In this document: piece after piece, positions 44,831-56,221 of the stretch | How the letters are laid out: each line of letters starts with the position of its first letter | Numbering within the stretch: position 1 is the first letter of the stretch | Source of the DNA: Leptospira chreensis | GTDB lineage: Bacteria; Spirochaetota; Leptospiria; Leptospirales; Leptospiraceae | Length of the DNA stretch: 64,000 nt | Direction: 5' to 3' | Assembly (NCBI RefSeq): GCF_016919165.1 | Contig: NZ_JAFFPS010000007.1 | Location: 1 to 64,000 of the forward strand | Made by a program: the position numbers and the translations under genes | Notes under the pieces: model-generated | Seen by the model: the letters and a program-made list of their open reading frames with translations, nothing else | What the model was told of the DNA's origin: nothing | Databases searched by the model: none

Positions 44831-46114
44831 TTATATAAACTTTGTTTTCCGTGCAGCAAAGAGCAGCATAGTCAATAGAATAACACCATGTTTCCATCTA
44901 GAAATATTGGTTTCCCCGTAAGTACGTTCTTTATAAGAAATAGGAACTTCTATAATCTTTAGCCCCATCCGTGATGCACCAAAAATCAAATCAAAATCAC
45001 CAAACGGATCAAACTCTCCAAAATATCCTCTATTTTTAGCTAACATTGCGTAATTAGATTTGGAAATGACTTTTGTTCCGCATAACGTATCTTTAAATCT
45101 CTGCCCAAGAACAAAAGAAAACGAAACGGCAAAAAATTTATTTCCAACTCGATTGAAAAAACGCATTGCTTTCTTTTCCATTGGATAAACCAAACGAGAT
45201 CCGTTTATGAACTCACCCTTACCCGAAGCAATCGAAGTATAAAACTTTGGTAAGTCTTCTGGTGGGACTGTTAAATCCGCATCAAGAATCATGAGGATTT
45301 CATTTTTTGCCATTGCGAATCCTTTTCTAACAGCATCACCCTTACCTTTTCCATCTTGCTGGGCTGTTTGAATTTTTAAATGTCCTTTATATACTTTCTT
45401 GAGCTCTAAAATTGTAGCCCAAGTATTATCAGTGGAATTTCCTTCTACCAAAATTAGTTCGTCATTCGGGCCCATTTTCGGGATTCTTCTAGGAATATCA
45501 AAAATATTTCCTTCTTCATTTCTCGCAGCAACAACAATAGAAACGGAAGGTTGTTTTTGTTTTTTCTCTTTGATTCCGATAGGCCTTGCTATAGCAATAT
45601 TTAATACAGTAAAATTACGAATAATTGGAAGTGGAGCAAGATATCGATTCACAAAATTACTAACTAAAGGAATATATAAAGGAAGAAGAATTCTCTGCTC
45701 AACACGTATAAGTTCAAAATCTTCTAATATTAAAAAATTAGCAATGTCTTCATGGGAAATCCAATTTTGTTCTGGAGTTGTAGATCGCACCCCCAAGATA
45801 TCAGCCAATTTAAAAATGGGCCACCATAAAGAACTGTAATACACAATGGCAACTCGAGTATGATCACTTAGTTTAGAGTGAATGGTATGGAAAAGATTTT
45901 GTATATCTCCCTCATAATGTAAATTCCCATTAATGAGTATAAAATCAGAATCAATCCTTTCGATTTCTTTTATATCAGAAACTTTACGATATTTACCTTT
46001 AAATAAAGATTCGATAGAATCATTTTTTGGAGCATACTCCAAAAGTGAATTCTCGGAGGTACAATAGTGCGAAATGTACCGAAATAATTTTTCGTAAAAA
46101 TATTTTTTAAGCAT
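44831..46114 (-). CDS. Family 2 glycosyltransferase fused to a methyltransferase-like N-terminal domain
   Basis: A 427-residue protein with two parts. Residues about 190-427 are a DPM1-like GT2: SIVVAARNEEGNIFDIPRR, VEGNSTDNTW, ILDADLTVPPEDL, and a hydrophobic end. Residues 1-180 resemble the class I methyltransferase fold (IDSDFILINGNLHYEGDI, then LSDHTRVAIVYYS), but the SAM motif is degenerate (SLLEYAPKN), so it may no longer bind SAM. It probably transfers the first or an early sugar. It is followed by the two FkbM genes. Confidence 0.82.
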   Translation of the reverse strand: MLKKYFYEKLFRYISHYCTSENSLLEYAPKNDSIESLFKGKYRKVSDIKEIERIDSDFILINGNLHYEGDIQNLFHTIHSKLSDHTRVAIVYYSSLWWPIFKLADILGVRSTTPEQNWISHEDIANFLILEDFELIRVEQRILLPLYIPLVSNFVNRYLAPLPIIRNFTVLNIAIARPIGIKEKKQKQPSVSIVVAARNEEGNIFDIPRRIPKMGPNDELILVEGNSTDNTWATILELKKVYKGHLKIQTAQQDGKGKGDAVRKGFAMAKNEILMILDADLTVPPEDLPKFYTSIASGKGEFINGSRLVYPMEKKAMRFFNRVGNKFFAVSFSFVLGQRFKDTLCGTKVISKSNYAMLAKNRGYFGEFDPFGDFDLIFGASRMGLKIIEVPISYKERTYGETNISRWKHGVILLTMLLFAARKTKFI

Positions 46115-46179
46115 TTTGGCCTTTAATAGTTTAATTTGAATTTAATTTATAAAATAGAGACAATTAGAAACAATTATTC

Positions 46180-47187
46180 CTAACAAACAAGTTCGACCTG
46201 TTTTCCTAAGAAAAAGTTAGTTACGTTTTCCGCTGCTTCCCTTTCCATCTCTTCCCTGCAGTCGTTAGAACAAGATCCCATATGTTGGGTTAAAATCATA
46301 TTTTCTAATTCGCATAGTGGTCCTGAGTAGGGTTCTTCATCAAATACATCCAGAGCGGCGCAAGCCTTGGATGTATTTTTTAAATAATGAAATAAATCCT
46401 CTTCATTGATGATCCCACCCCTAGCAGTATTTACAAGAACTGCATTTGGCTTTAACATAGATAATTTAGAATGATCTAACAAGTTTTTTGTATCCTCAGT
46501 AAGAGGCACATGAATTGTGATTGCGTCTGAATTTTTTAGAAGTGTATCCAAACTGACCTGTTTGATGGTTGTTGGATTCCAGTTCTTTCCCAAAGATTCG
46601 TTTACTTTTTGTATATGATGGGCTACTTCCTGTAGCAAGGAAATGGATTCTGTTTGATCGATTAAATCACAAACTAGAATTTCTTTGGGTAAATAACCGA
46701 GTAAATGCGAGGCCACTCGTTTTCCAATACGTCCAAAACCAAGAATCCCAATGCTGGCCCCACCAATTCTTTCCCCGTATGGTCTTGTCCACTTCTTCGC
46801 ACGAATTTCCCTATCAGAATAACTGACTTTCCTCATCCCATCAACAATCAGACAAACGGCAAACTCAGAAACTGCTGGAGAAACAGCATCGGGAGTGTAT
46901 GCGACAGCGATCCCCTTTTCTTTGCAAAGATCCAATGGCACACTATCAAGACCCACTCCCACTCGGGAAATGAGTTTCAATTGGCTATTATTCACTACAA
47001 GTTCGGTTAAATCTTCCGTTCCAGCGATGAGGACATCGAAATCTTTTGCGTATTTAGCAACCTCAGTCGGTTTCATCTTTCGTCCCAGTGGATTGATCGT
47101 CACCTGATGTCCGCTAGATTCGAGTAAACTCAATGCATAGGGACTGGTTCTGCAAAACGGAAATGTGGAGACAAAAACATTTGCCAA
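46180..47187 (-). CDS. D-2-hydroxyacid dehydrogenase (phosphoglycerate dehydrogenase-like)
   Basis: A 335-residue NAD-dependent dehydrogenase: ASIGILGFGRIGKRVASHL for NAD, LVNTARGGIINEEDL, and the catalytic His in LTQHMGSCSND. It lacks the regulatory ACT domain of long SerA proteins. In a polysaccharide operon it may supply a hydroxyacid substituent such as glyceryl or lactyl, although the real substrate is not visible. It lies 2 bp from fcl. Confidence 0.8.
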   Translation of the reverse strand: MANVFVSTFPFCRTSPYALSLLESSGHQVTINPLGRKMKPTEVAKYAKDFDVLIAGTEDLTELVVNNSQLKLISRVGVGLDSVPLDLCKEKGIAVAYTPDAVSPAVSEFAVCLIVDGMRKVSYSDREIRAKKWTRPYGERIGGASIGILGFGRIGKRVASHLLGYLPKEILVCDLIDQTESISLLQEVAHHIQKVNESLGKNWNPTTIKQVSLDTLLKNSDAITIHVPLTEDTKNLLDHSKLSMLKPNAVLVNTARGGIINEEDLFHYLKNTSKACAALDVFDEEPYSGPLCELENMILTQHMGSCSNDCREEMEREAAENVTNFFLGKQVELVC

Positions 47188-47189
47188 AC

Positions 47190-48140
47190 TTAACCTCTTC
47201 GATTCTCCACAAAATCTTTGTAAGCTGCTTCTACACCGTTTTTTAATTCCACTTCATGTTTCCAACCCATTCGGTGGAGCTTCGATACATCCAGAAGTTT
47301 TCTCGGAGTTCCATCTGGTTTGGTCAAATCGAAAGTAAGATTACCAGTATAACCCACTACAGCCTTAACTGTTTCGGCCAATTCTTTAATACTCACTTCA
47401 ATTCCAGAGCCAACATTGACATGATCGCCACCTTTTGGATCTTCTGACACATCATAATTTTGCATTAAAAATAAACAGGCCCTTGCCATATCTTCGGAGT
47501 ATAAAAACTCCCGTAACGGTTTTCCTGTTCCCCAAATTACCACTTCGGGAAGATTCTGGTGTTTTGCTTCATGGAACCGACGAATGAGTGCTGGTAAAAC
47601 ATGTGAGTTTTCAGGGTGGTAATTATCGCCAGGTCCATATAAATTCGTAGGCATGACGGAAATATAATTAGTACCGTATTGGCGATTGTATGATTGGCAC
47701 ATCACAATTCCCGCAATTTTTGCAACAGCATAAGGCTCGTTTGTTGGTTCCAGTTTTCCATCCAGAAGTTGCCCTTCATCCATAGGTTGCTTGGCAAATT
47801 TCGGATAAATGCAAGAGGATCCCAAAAAACAAAGTTTTTTCACTCCATAACGGTAAGATGCATCAATGATATTATTTTGAATTTGTAAGTTGGAAAAGAT
47901 GAACTCTGCAGGGTAAGTATTGTTTGCATGAATTCCGCCAACTCTTGCTGCTGCAAGGAAAACATATTCTGGTTTCTCCGTTTCAAAAAAATGAAATACA
48001 TCCTTTTGATTCGCTAAATCCATTTCCGCATGACTACGCCCTATCACATTTTCAAAGCCAGCTTGGTTTAAAATTTTAACCAATGCCGATCCAACAAGTC
48101 CTTTGTGCCCAGCTACATAAATTTTAGAGTTTTTATTCAT
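47190..48140 (-). CDS. fcl: GDP-L-fucose synthase
   Basis: A 316-residue SDR with [35 protein letters not shown], and the Y-x3-K of [11 protein letters not shown], matching Fcl/WcaG. It epimerises and reduces GDP-4-keto-6-deoxymannose to GDP-L-fucose. GMD, the enzyme before it, is not in the window. L-fucose or colitose-like products are therefore possible if gmd lies elsewhere. Confidence 0.93.
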   Translation of the reverse strand: MNKNSKIYVAGHKGLVGSALVKILNQAGFENVIGRSHAEMDLANQKDVFHFFETEKPEYVFLAAARVGGIHANNTYPAEFIFSNLQIQNNIIDASYRYGVKKLCFLGSSCIYPKFAKQPMDEGQLLDGKLEPTNEPYAVAKIAGIVMCQSYNRQYGTNYISVMPTNLYGPGDNYHPENSHVLPALIRRFHEAKHQNLPEVVIWGTGKPLREFLYSEDMARACLFLMQNYDVSEDPKGGDHVNVGSGIEVSIKELAETVKAVVGYTGNLTFDLTKPDGTPRKLLDVSKLHRMGWKHEVELKNGVEAAYKDFVENRRG

Positions 48141-48200
48141 ACTGTTTGAAATCCAATTTAAATTTACTAATACTTAAAAAAAATCAACATATAAAAGCTA

Positions 48201-48536
48201 TCATAAGCTTTGTAAACTATCACCTAACTTTTCAACTTCGGTTCGCAATGCTTCATATTCTCTTTTTTTAATTTCATAAAAATGAAGAGTCATCCTAGCT
48301 TTCTCTTCAATACCCGTAGGTGTGAGTAAATATGTATAAGAAAGTTTATTTTTATTATTGCGAAAGTTATTCATTTTGATTAGTCCCTTATCCAGAAAGG
48401 CTTTCAAAATATAATTCACCTTACCGAGACTCAAACCCAAAACATCCGATGCATCCCGTTGGGATAAATGTGGGTTCTCTTCTAAGAGTTGTAGAAGCTT
48501 CAGATGGTGGTCATTGTATTGGTAGCTTTCTTTCAT
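48201..48536 (-). CDS. MarR-family EPS-associated transcriptional regulator
   Basis: A small winged-helix protein, 111 residues from the ATG at 48536. The recognition region is [27 protein letters not shown], with a wing around [17 protein letters not shown] and a coiled-coil C-terminus ([19 protein letters not shown]). A TTG at 48566 would add ten residues; I prefer the ATG. This family stands at the head of leptospiral O-antigen loci and is the first gene of the operon here. Two palindromes in front of it (48618-48672) are candidate operators. Confidence 0.85.
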   Translation of the reverse strand: MKESYQYNDHHLKLLQLLEENPHLSQRDASDVLGLSLGKVNYILKAFLDKGLIKMNNFRNNKNKLSYTYLLTPTGIEEKARMTLHFYEIKKREYEALRTEVEKLGDSLQSL

Positions 48537-48617
48537 GAGGAAAAGTTTCTGAAGGGAGACGGACAAAAGGACCGGGCATAGCTTCGCCCCCTGAGTCCCA
48601 TTCTTTTTACAAAATGT

Positions 48618-48672
48618 GTTCAGTCTTTGAACGAAGTAAAGATATTTTTGTTCAACTTTTGAACAAAAATAT
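48618..48672 (-). promoter_or_regulatory. Twin-palindrome operator with promoter candidate upstream of the MarR gene
   Basis: Two copies of GTTCA-N5-TGAAC with centres 32 bp apart, about three helical turns (48618-48632 and 48650-48664). The second extends into perfect 13-bp arms (48642-48654 and 48660-48672). On the minus strand a TTGTTC box (48666-48661) and TATCTT box (48644-48639) with a 16-bp spacer form a reasonable sigma-70 promoter; the larger palindrome covers it and the smaller one sits at the predicted start of transcription. Autoregulation by the MarR protein is likely but untested. The rest of the 48537-48855 gap holds nothing else I recognise. Confidence 0.6.
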
Positions 48673-48855
48673 ACCCTAGCCCAATGGCTTGGATCTGCGA
48701 AATTTTCCGATCCAATGACCTAACAACGAAAAAGACAAAACAAAAGTCCACACCATAGGAAAAGCAAAAATTACCATATGAATCAATCCCAATTCTGATT
48801 CGATAAAATCTGTTTCCAATTGACTTGGAACCTGCAAAAAGGGATACCATTCGCA

Positions 48856-49980
48856 ATGAAACCAAAAAAACGTACGGTTCCCTATGACTTCCTCATCAAA
48901 TTAGTGAGTTTGGCCAAGGGACTGGTTTTCCATTCCATCGAAGAGAATTTTACCGATACAGACGAACATTTAGAAACACCTTACCCTTCCGCCCTACTTT
49001 GTAACCATGTTTCCGAAGCTGACATTGTTTCCCTTTCCATGGTTTATCCCAGACTGAAACCAAAAATCAAAATGATCATTCCTGCGAGGGAAGACATACT
49101 ACAATCAGGATTCCTACAAAAAGAATTCCGAGCCAAAGGAATCATCAAATGGATCTTCCGATTCATCGATGCCACAAAAATCATCCCTGTTTTATTGCGT
49201 TATATTGGAGCCGTCCCCATCAAACGACCGTTTCGTGATAATGCAAGGGAACTGATCAAAAAAGGAGAACTTAGAGACAAGGTAGATAGTGAATGGACTG
49301 AACTTGTGGCAAGTATCAAAAAGGGTCGCAACTTATTTATGTTTCCCGAAGGAACCTATAACCACGATGGTTTTTTAAACCAAATCAAACGGGGTGCTTA
49401 TTATATCAAATCTAAGATAGGTAGCCTTCATTTTAATAGTTTTACTTTAACCTACGACCATCTTTCCTACCAAAAAACAAAACTATATATCAAATACGGA
49501 AAACCATTTCAATTTGATTCCGATCTCACCGCAGATCAAGTAGTTCGCCTTGTCGGAGAAAAATTAGGACAAAACTATACGGTAACATTAGGAAACCTGA
49601 CTTCCTATGTATTATTAAAATTCGGGAAAGAAACAAAAATTAAAAAACACCAAGTAGCCGATCTTGTTTTGAAATTCAAAAAACAAATCGAATTGGTATT
49701 CCCTGAAATCACCATTGCTTCTGAACTACGAAAAGAAAATATCCATACCCAACTAGAATCCATTTTTTCCAAACTAAAAACTTGCAAACTAATCGATTGG
49801 GAAGATCAAACCATTCAAACCAAAGAAATCCTCTACCACATTCCGAAGTCTCTACACAACCTAAAAAAATCAAATATAGTTCTATATCACAGAAACCAAC
49901 TCACAGCCCACTTGAACCATTTAGAAGAAATTTGGAATGGAATATTGACTAACCAAGGAGTCGTAAATGAAACCAATTAA
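48856..49980 (+). CDS. PlsC-type acyltransferase
   Basis: A 374-residue protein from the ATG at 48856 (a TTG at 48820 is open but lacks a good site). It carries the acyltransferase motifs: NHVSEAD (H-x4-D) and FPEGTYNHDG (the EGT block). It probably acylates a lysophospholipid or related acceptor at the inner membrane. It is divergent from the polysaccharide operon, with a 319-bp shared region. The C-terminal 130 residues (from about residue 240) are outside the acyltransferase domain and unrecognised. Confidence 0.8.
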   Translation: MKPKKRTVPYDFLIKLVSLAKGLVFHSIEENFTDTDEHLETPYPSALLCNHVSEADIVSLSMVYPRLKPKIKMIIPAREDILQSGFLQKEFRAKGIIKWIFRFIDATKIIPVLLRYIGAVPIKRPFRDNARELIKKGELRDKVDSEWTELVASIKKGRNLFMFPEGTYNHDGFLNQIKRGAYYIKSKIGSLHFNSFTLTYDHLSYQKTKLYIKYGKPFQFDSDLTADQVVRLVGEKLGQNYTVTLGNLTSYVLLKFGKETKIKKHQVADLVLKFKKQIELVFPEITIASELRKENIHTQLESIFSKLKTCKLIDWEDQTIQTKEILYHIPKSLHNLKKSNIVLYHRNQLTAHLNHLEEIWNGILTNQGVVNETN

Positions 49981-50161
49981 ACCCATCCGTATTGTTTTGT
50001 TCTTTAGTTTATTTTTTGTAGGTTGCGGAACCATCTCGCGAGGGTGTGCGAAATATTTTGGATATGATGAAGTTTGTGTAGACGGGGTAAGATACATCCA
50101 ATTTACATCAGGAGCCAGTGTAAAATACAATCCAGATGGAACGATAGCCACCTGTCGTTAA
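49967..50161 (+). CDS. Small lipoprotein
   Basis: A 64-residue protein: a signal sequence IRIVLFFSLFFVGC with the lipobox at VGC, followed by a mature part of about 42 residues with three Cys (SRGCAKYFGYDEVCVDGV...ATCR). A strong AAGGAG site lies seven bp before the ATG, and the gene overlaps the acyltransferase end by 14 bp, so they are co-transcribed. Small outer-membrane lipoprotein of unknown role. Confidence 0.75.
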   Translation: MKPIKPIRIVLFFSLFFVGCGTISRGCAKYFGYDEVCVDGVRYIQFTSGASVKYNPDGTIATCR

Positions 50162-50169
50162 ACAAAGGT

Positions 50170-51009
50170 TTAGTGGGACTCTGTTGTGAGATTTTTTGCC
50201 ACTTCCCAAAGCAAAATAGAACCAGCACAGGAAACATTTAAAGAATTCACAACGCCGAACATAGGAATGTTGACAATGGAATCACAAAGGGATTGTAAGT
50301 GAACACTCATCCCTTTGGCCTCATTACCCAAGATAATCAAAATCGGAGCATGAAGGCTTTGATCATTTAAGGAATGAGGGCCATGGGAATCGGTTCCCAC
50401 TACCTTTAACCCACACCGGTCTTTTTCCGATTTTAAAAAAGCTTCTAAATGAGAAAGGGATTCCACAAAAATTAATTTTGTATGGAATACACTCCCGAGA
50501 CTTGCCCGGATCACTTTCGGATCATAAACATCAATGGAATGTCCTAAAACAAAAACAGCATCCACTTGAAAAGCATCTGCCGAACGTAACAAGGATCCGA
50601 AATTTCCCAAATCACTCGGCCGATCAAAAAGTAGATAAAATGGTTTTTTTAGTGATGGGATTTTTTTTAAATCCTCAAAACTTGTGGTGAGTATTTTTGC
50701 TGTTACGATTAACTCAGAGGGGTTTTCTTTTTCCGAAAGTTCTGCATACAAATCGGGAGAGACTTCGATTTGTTTTGCAGAAGGATACTTTTTTAGAACC
50801 GATTCTCCCCAATGAGATAAGGCAACACCATCCCGGTATAGAATGCGTGTTACCTCCCAACGAGCCTCTATCAGTTGTTTGATCCCTTCCGTTCCTTCCA
50901 CAAACACTTCTTTTTCCTGACTGCGTTTGGAACGGTTGGTTCGTAAAGCGAAGAGAACTTGAAATTCTGCATTCTTTACACTGATTTTAAGAGGTCGTTT
51001 GGATCCCAT
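50170..51009 (-). CDS. SpoU/TrmH-family RNA 2'-O-methyltransferase
   Basis: A 279-residue SPOUT enzyme: residues 1-115 form an L30-like substrate domain and residues 120-279 the knot, with FDRPSDLGNFGSLLRSA (motif 1), LGNEAKGMS (motif 2) and MFGVVNSLNVSCAGSILLWE (motif 3, which uses Asn and Ser). It methylates a ribose in rRNA or tRNA. It converges with the lipoprotein gene, leaving eight bp between stops, and lies 8 bp downstream of fadH. Confidence 0.9.
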   Translation of the reverse strand: MGSKRPLKISVKNAEFQVLFALRTNRSKRSQEKEVFVEGTEGIKQLIEARWEVTRILYRDGVALSHWGESVLKKYPSAKQIEVSPDLYAELSEKENPSELIVTAKILTTSFEDLKKIPSLKKPFYLLFDRPSDLGNFGSLLRSADAFQVDAVFVLGHSIDVYDPKVIRASLGSVFHTKLIFVESLSHLEAFLKSEKDRCGLKVVGTDSHGPHSLNDQSLHAPILIILGNEAKGMSVHLQSLCDSIVNIPMFGVVNSLNVSCAGSILLWEVAKNLTTESH

Positions 51010-51017
51010 AACAAAGG

Positions 51018-53036
<2,019 letters not shown>

Positions 53037-53111
53037 CTACAAGAAAAGAAAATAGAAGATTTTGGCAAGATTTACTTGCAATCCATTAGCGAACATGTAT
53101 AACAATCTCCT

Positions 53112-53528
53112 GTGGGAATTGTGACTGAGAATAAGAATACGAAGAATGCAATTCTTTTTGTAGATGATGAATCCATTATATTAATGAGTATGAAATCGCA
53201 AGTAAGACAGCACTTCGGAGAACAATACAAATACTTAACTGCAGAGAATGCAAGAGAGGCTTGGGATTTACTTTTAGAATTAGAAGAAGAAGGAAGTTCT
53301 GTTTCCATCATCATCTCGGATTGGTCCATGCCTGGAATGAATGGAGATGAGTTTTTTAGAAAGGTACACCATTCCTATCCCAATATCGAAAAGGTAATTG
53401 TTACTGGTTTTGCGGATCAAAAATCCATCGAAGATCTCAATTCAGAAATCGGACCCATTGTTTTTTTAAAAAAACCTTGGGACGAAAAAGAACTTATCTC
53501 CACTATTTCTCATGCTATGTTGGATTAA
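53112..53528 (+). CDS. Single-domain response regulator
   Basis: A 138-residue receiver with no output domain: acidic pair Asp18-Asp19, phosphoacceptor Asp70 (IIISDWSMPGMNG), Thr98 (VIVTGF) and Lys121 (FLKKPWDEKEL). The KPW ending is typical of receivers that regulate phosphatase or cyclic-nucleotide partners. GTG at 53112 is the start used here; GTG at 53121 is possible. Its stop codon shares bases with that of the convergent histidine kinase gene, which suggests they work together as a pair. Confidence 0.88.
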   Translation: MGIVTENKNTKNAILFVDDESIILMSMKSQVRQHFGEQYKYLTAENAREAWDLLLELEEEGSSVSIIISDWSMPGMNGDEFFRKVHHSYPNIEKVIVTGFADQKSIEDLNSEIGPIVFLKKPWDEKELISTISHAMLD

Positions 53529-56209
53529 TTGTTTTTAGGAAGATAAATAAAAAAGGTCGTTTCCCCAGGAACGGATGAGAGTTCAATTCGTCCCCCATGT
53601 CGCTTCACAATTTTATTTACGATATCGAGTCCAAGCCCACTCCCTTCTCCTGGAGCTTTGGTGGTAAAGAATGGTTCAAAGATTTTGGATTGGATCTCTT
53701 TTGGAATGCCAGGGCCAGAATCTTTTAAAGACACAAGAATTTCCTCAGCACAATCTTTTACCGCAATTTCTAATTCCCCAACAAAGGACATCGCTTGTAA
53801 AGAGTTATAGATTAAATTGGTCCATACATGCAACAAATCATCCGGATAACATTCAATTGGTGCTACAGGATCAAACTTTTTGATTAGATTGATTCCACGT
53901 TTCAATTGGTTTTGGTAGATGGTGAGGACTGTTTCAATGGTATCAGGAATGGAGGCCCTACTTTTTTTACCATCGACATCAAAGCGAGAGAAGTTCTTCA
54001 GTGCATACATGATTTTAGAAATTCGATCTACGGCGAGTTGGATGGAACGAGTGTTCCTTCGGAATTGAATTTCCAAAGAAAAATAATCTAAAAAAACTTT
54101 TATATAATGGGATTGGAATAAGGGTAGATAACTCGGATCAATTTCTCCAATCCCAAGGTCGACCCAATTCTCAGCAAATTCTTCTGCCAAACTGGGCGAA
54201 AATCCATAACTCACAAACACTTCTTTATTTCGTTTTTTACGAAGCCGTTCTTCTTTCCCAGTATAAAACTCAATGGGTTGGTCTAAGTTACCAAGGATGG
54301 TTTTGACAATCTTCTGTTCTGGACCTGCCACAGCAAGAATTGCTTCCCGATACAATTGAGAGGCAAGGCCGTATCGTTTTTGCCAATCCAACATATTTTG
54401 ATTCGATGCTTTGACGGCTCCAATGGGATTATTGATTTCATGCGCAATACCTGCAATTAACTGACCTAAGGCGGCTAATTTTTCTGATTGGATCAATTGG
54501 TCTTGGGTTCGTTTTAAATTTTCGAACGCCATCTCTAATTCCAATTTTTGCCTTTCAATCAGCCTGTTTTTATCTCGGATTTCTGAATTGATAAGACGGA
54601 GTTCCTCCACTTCTTTTAAGGGACTCAAATCAAAAATACTATAAGCAATGGAATTGGTTTCTTTATATAAAAAACGTTTAATCGAAACAAGGGCTGGAAA
54701 GAGGTCCCCGTTTTTCTTTTTACAAACGATCTCAAGAGAACCAGTCAAATGATTCCCAATTTTCTCGCGAATCTTTCGAAGAGATCCCGTAGTGAGAAGG
54801 TTTCTAATTTTTAACTTTGGTGTGTCTTCTAACTCAAACCCAAATAACCTTTGGAAAGCAAAATTGGAATCCTTTGCTGTGAGCCCATTGGCATCAAAAA
54901 TCAAAAAGGCTTCGGTAGAGAATTGATAAAATGTTTCAAATCGTTCATCGGACTTTCGAAGGGCCTCTTCACTTAACTTGATTTCAGTGATATCTAAAAC
55001 CGTTCCTAATAATTTTATTGGTTTTCCCGAAGTGTCCCGAATGATATTTCCTCTTGATTCAATCCAATGGATTTTTTTATCTGAATGGTGGATTCGATTT
55101 TGTAATCGATATGCAGAACGTGTGGGATCCTCCATAAGGGTCCGTATTTCTTTTCCGATTAACTCTAAATCTTCCTTATAGGTTAACTCGATGAATTTTT
55201 CCTCAGAGATTTCAAAATCTTCACTGGAATACCCATAAATATTGTAAGTCTGCGGAGACCAATATATCTTTCTTGTTTGAATATCCCAACTCCAAATCCC
55301 CATCTTCACGGCATCCAGTGCCATAACGAGTCGTGACTCCGATTCCTTAAGAGCAAAACCAGCTTCCATTTGTTTGGTTCGATTGATCATGGCACCAAAC
55401 ATCCGATAACTTCTATTATTCTCGTCGTATAAAAAAATTCCGTTATCTTCTATATAAACATAATTACCTGATTTTGTTTGATATCGGTATTCTGCAGAAA
55501 ACTTTTTATGATTCTCTGAAGATTCCAGAAACAATTTTGCCGCTGTTTCTCTATCATCGGGATGGATGGCACAAAGCCATTCTTCATAACCAATTTTTTG
55601 GAATTCTTCGGCAGTGTATCCCGTGATTTCCTGAATGGCCCCACCCCAAATATTTTCACCAGTTTTGATGTCCATATCATACACCATACTTAACGAAAGT
55701 TCGGTGATCGTGCGGTATTTAGATTCATTGTATTCTAAGGCTTTTTGTTTAAGTACATTTTCCGAAATGTCCGTGATGAGAAATACAAGGAAGGATAATT
55801 CTCCTTGTTTGTTAAATACAGGAGACCCATTGACTGATAGGTATTTTTTATTTCCCGAAGAATCTTCTATGGCATGACGAATGTCTGTGACAGGTTTTTT
55901 TGTTTCTAAAACAATATTGAATGGTTGGTCCTCTGCTTTCCAAGGACCTCCATCCAGTGAAGTGTTTTTCCATTCCGGTGCATTGTATGTTCGGGAAAGG
56001 ATATCGTTTAGTTTGATCCCAAGAACCGATTCCGAAGCTGGGTTTGCATAAAGAATTTGTCCCGCGGGATTTAGGACTGTCATGGCTGTGGAGCTGACAT
56101 TCATTATGGTTGTCAAAAGCTCCGCCTCGACAAACTTTTCATCGGCGGAAAGACGTCCTTCTGGATTTTCTCCTTTCGATTCCTCTCCCTGTCTCACTTT
56201 AGAATCCAC
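53525..56209 (-). CDS. Multi-PAS sensor histidine kinase with an insertion in the HisKA domain
   Basis: A soluble 894-residue kinase. Four PAS/PAC units (about residues 30-150, 160-285, 288-412 and 418-535) are followed by a coiled coil and the dimerisation domain, with phospho-acceptor His590 in LIAGIAHEINNPIGA. The catalytic domain has NLIYNSLQAM, KDSGPGIP and GSGLGLDIV. About 110 residues (from 606 to 720) are inserted between the two HisKA helices, rich in charged residues. GTG start. It follows the SDR gene after 12 bp and converges with the response regulator. Confidence 0.9.
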   Translation of the reverse strand: MDSKVRQGEESKGENPEGRLSADEKFVEAELLTTIMNVSSTAMTVLNPAGQILYANPASESVLGIKLNDILSRTYNAPEWKNTSLDGGPWKAEDQPFNIVLETKKPVTDIRHAIEDSSGNKKYLSVNGSPVFNKQGELSFLVFLITDISENVLKQKALEYNESKYRTITELSLSMVYDMDIKTGENIWGGAIQEITGYTAEEFQKIGYEEWLCAIHPDDRETAAKLFLESSENHKKFSAEYRYQTKSGNYVYIEDNGIFLYDENNRSYRMFGAMINRTKQMEAGFALKESESRLVMALDAVKMGIWSWDIQTRKIYWSPQTYNIYGYSSEDFEISEEKFIELTYKEDLELIGKEIRTLMEDPTRSAYRLQNRIHHSDKKIHWIESRGNIIRDTSGKPIKLLGTVLDITEIKLSEEALRKSDERFETFYQFSTEAFLIFDANGLTAKDSNFAFQRLFGFELEDTPKLKIRNLLTTGSLRKIREKIGNHLTGSLEIVCKKKNGDLFPALVSIKRFLYKETNSIAYSIFDLSPLKEVEELRLINSEIRDKNRLIERQKLELEMAFENLKRTQDQLIQSEKLAALGQLIAGIAHEINNPIGAVKASNQNMLDWQKRYGLASQLYREAILAVAGPEQKIVKTILGNLDQPIEFYTGKEERLRKKRNKEVFVSYGFSPSLAEEFAENWVDLGIGEIDPSYLPLFQSHYIKVFLDYFSLEIQFRRNTRSIQLAVDRISKIMYALKNFSRFDVDGKKSRASIPDTIETVLTIYQNQLKRGINLIKKFDPVAPIECYPDDLLHVWTNLIYNSLQAMSFVGELEIAVKDCAEEILVSLKDSGPGIPKEIQSKIFEPFFTTKAPGEGSGLGLDIVNKIVKRHGGRIELSSVPGETTFFIYLPKNN

Positions 56210-56221
56210 TTCTATGTAGAC

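Noticed and set aside
45399..45839. 146-codon plus-strand frame antisense to the GT2 fusion gene
   Set aside because: It is a shadow of a well-supported glycosyltransferase gene and has no upstream site.
48620..48865. Open frame of 81 codons on the minus strand in the intergenic region
   Set aside because: It overlaps the promoter, the palindromes and the start of the acyltransferase gene; the translation looks random and has no ribosome-binding site.
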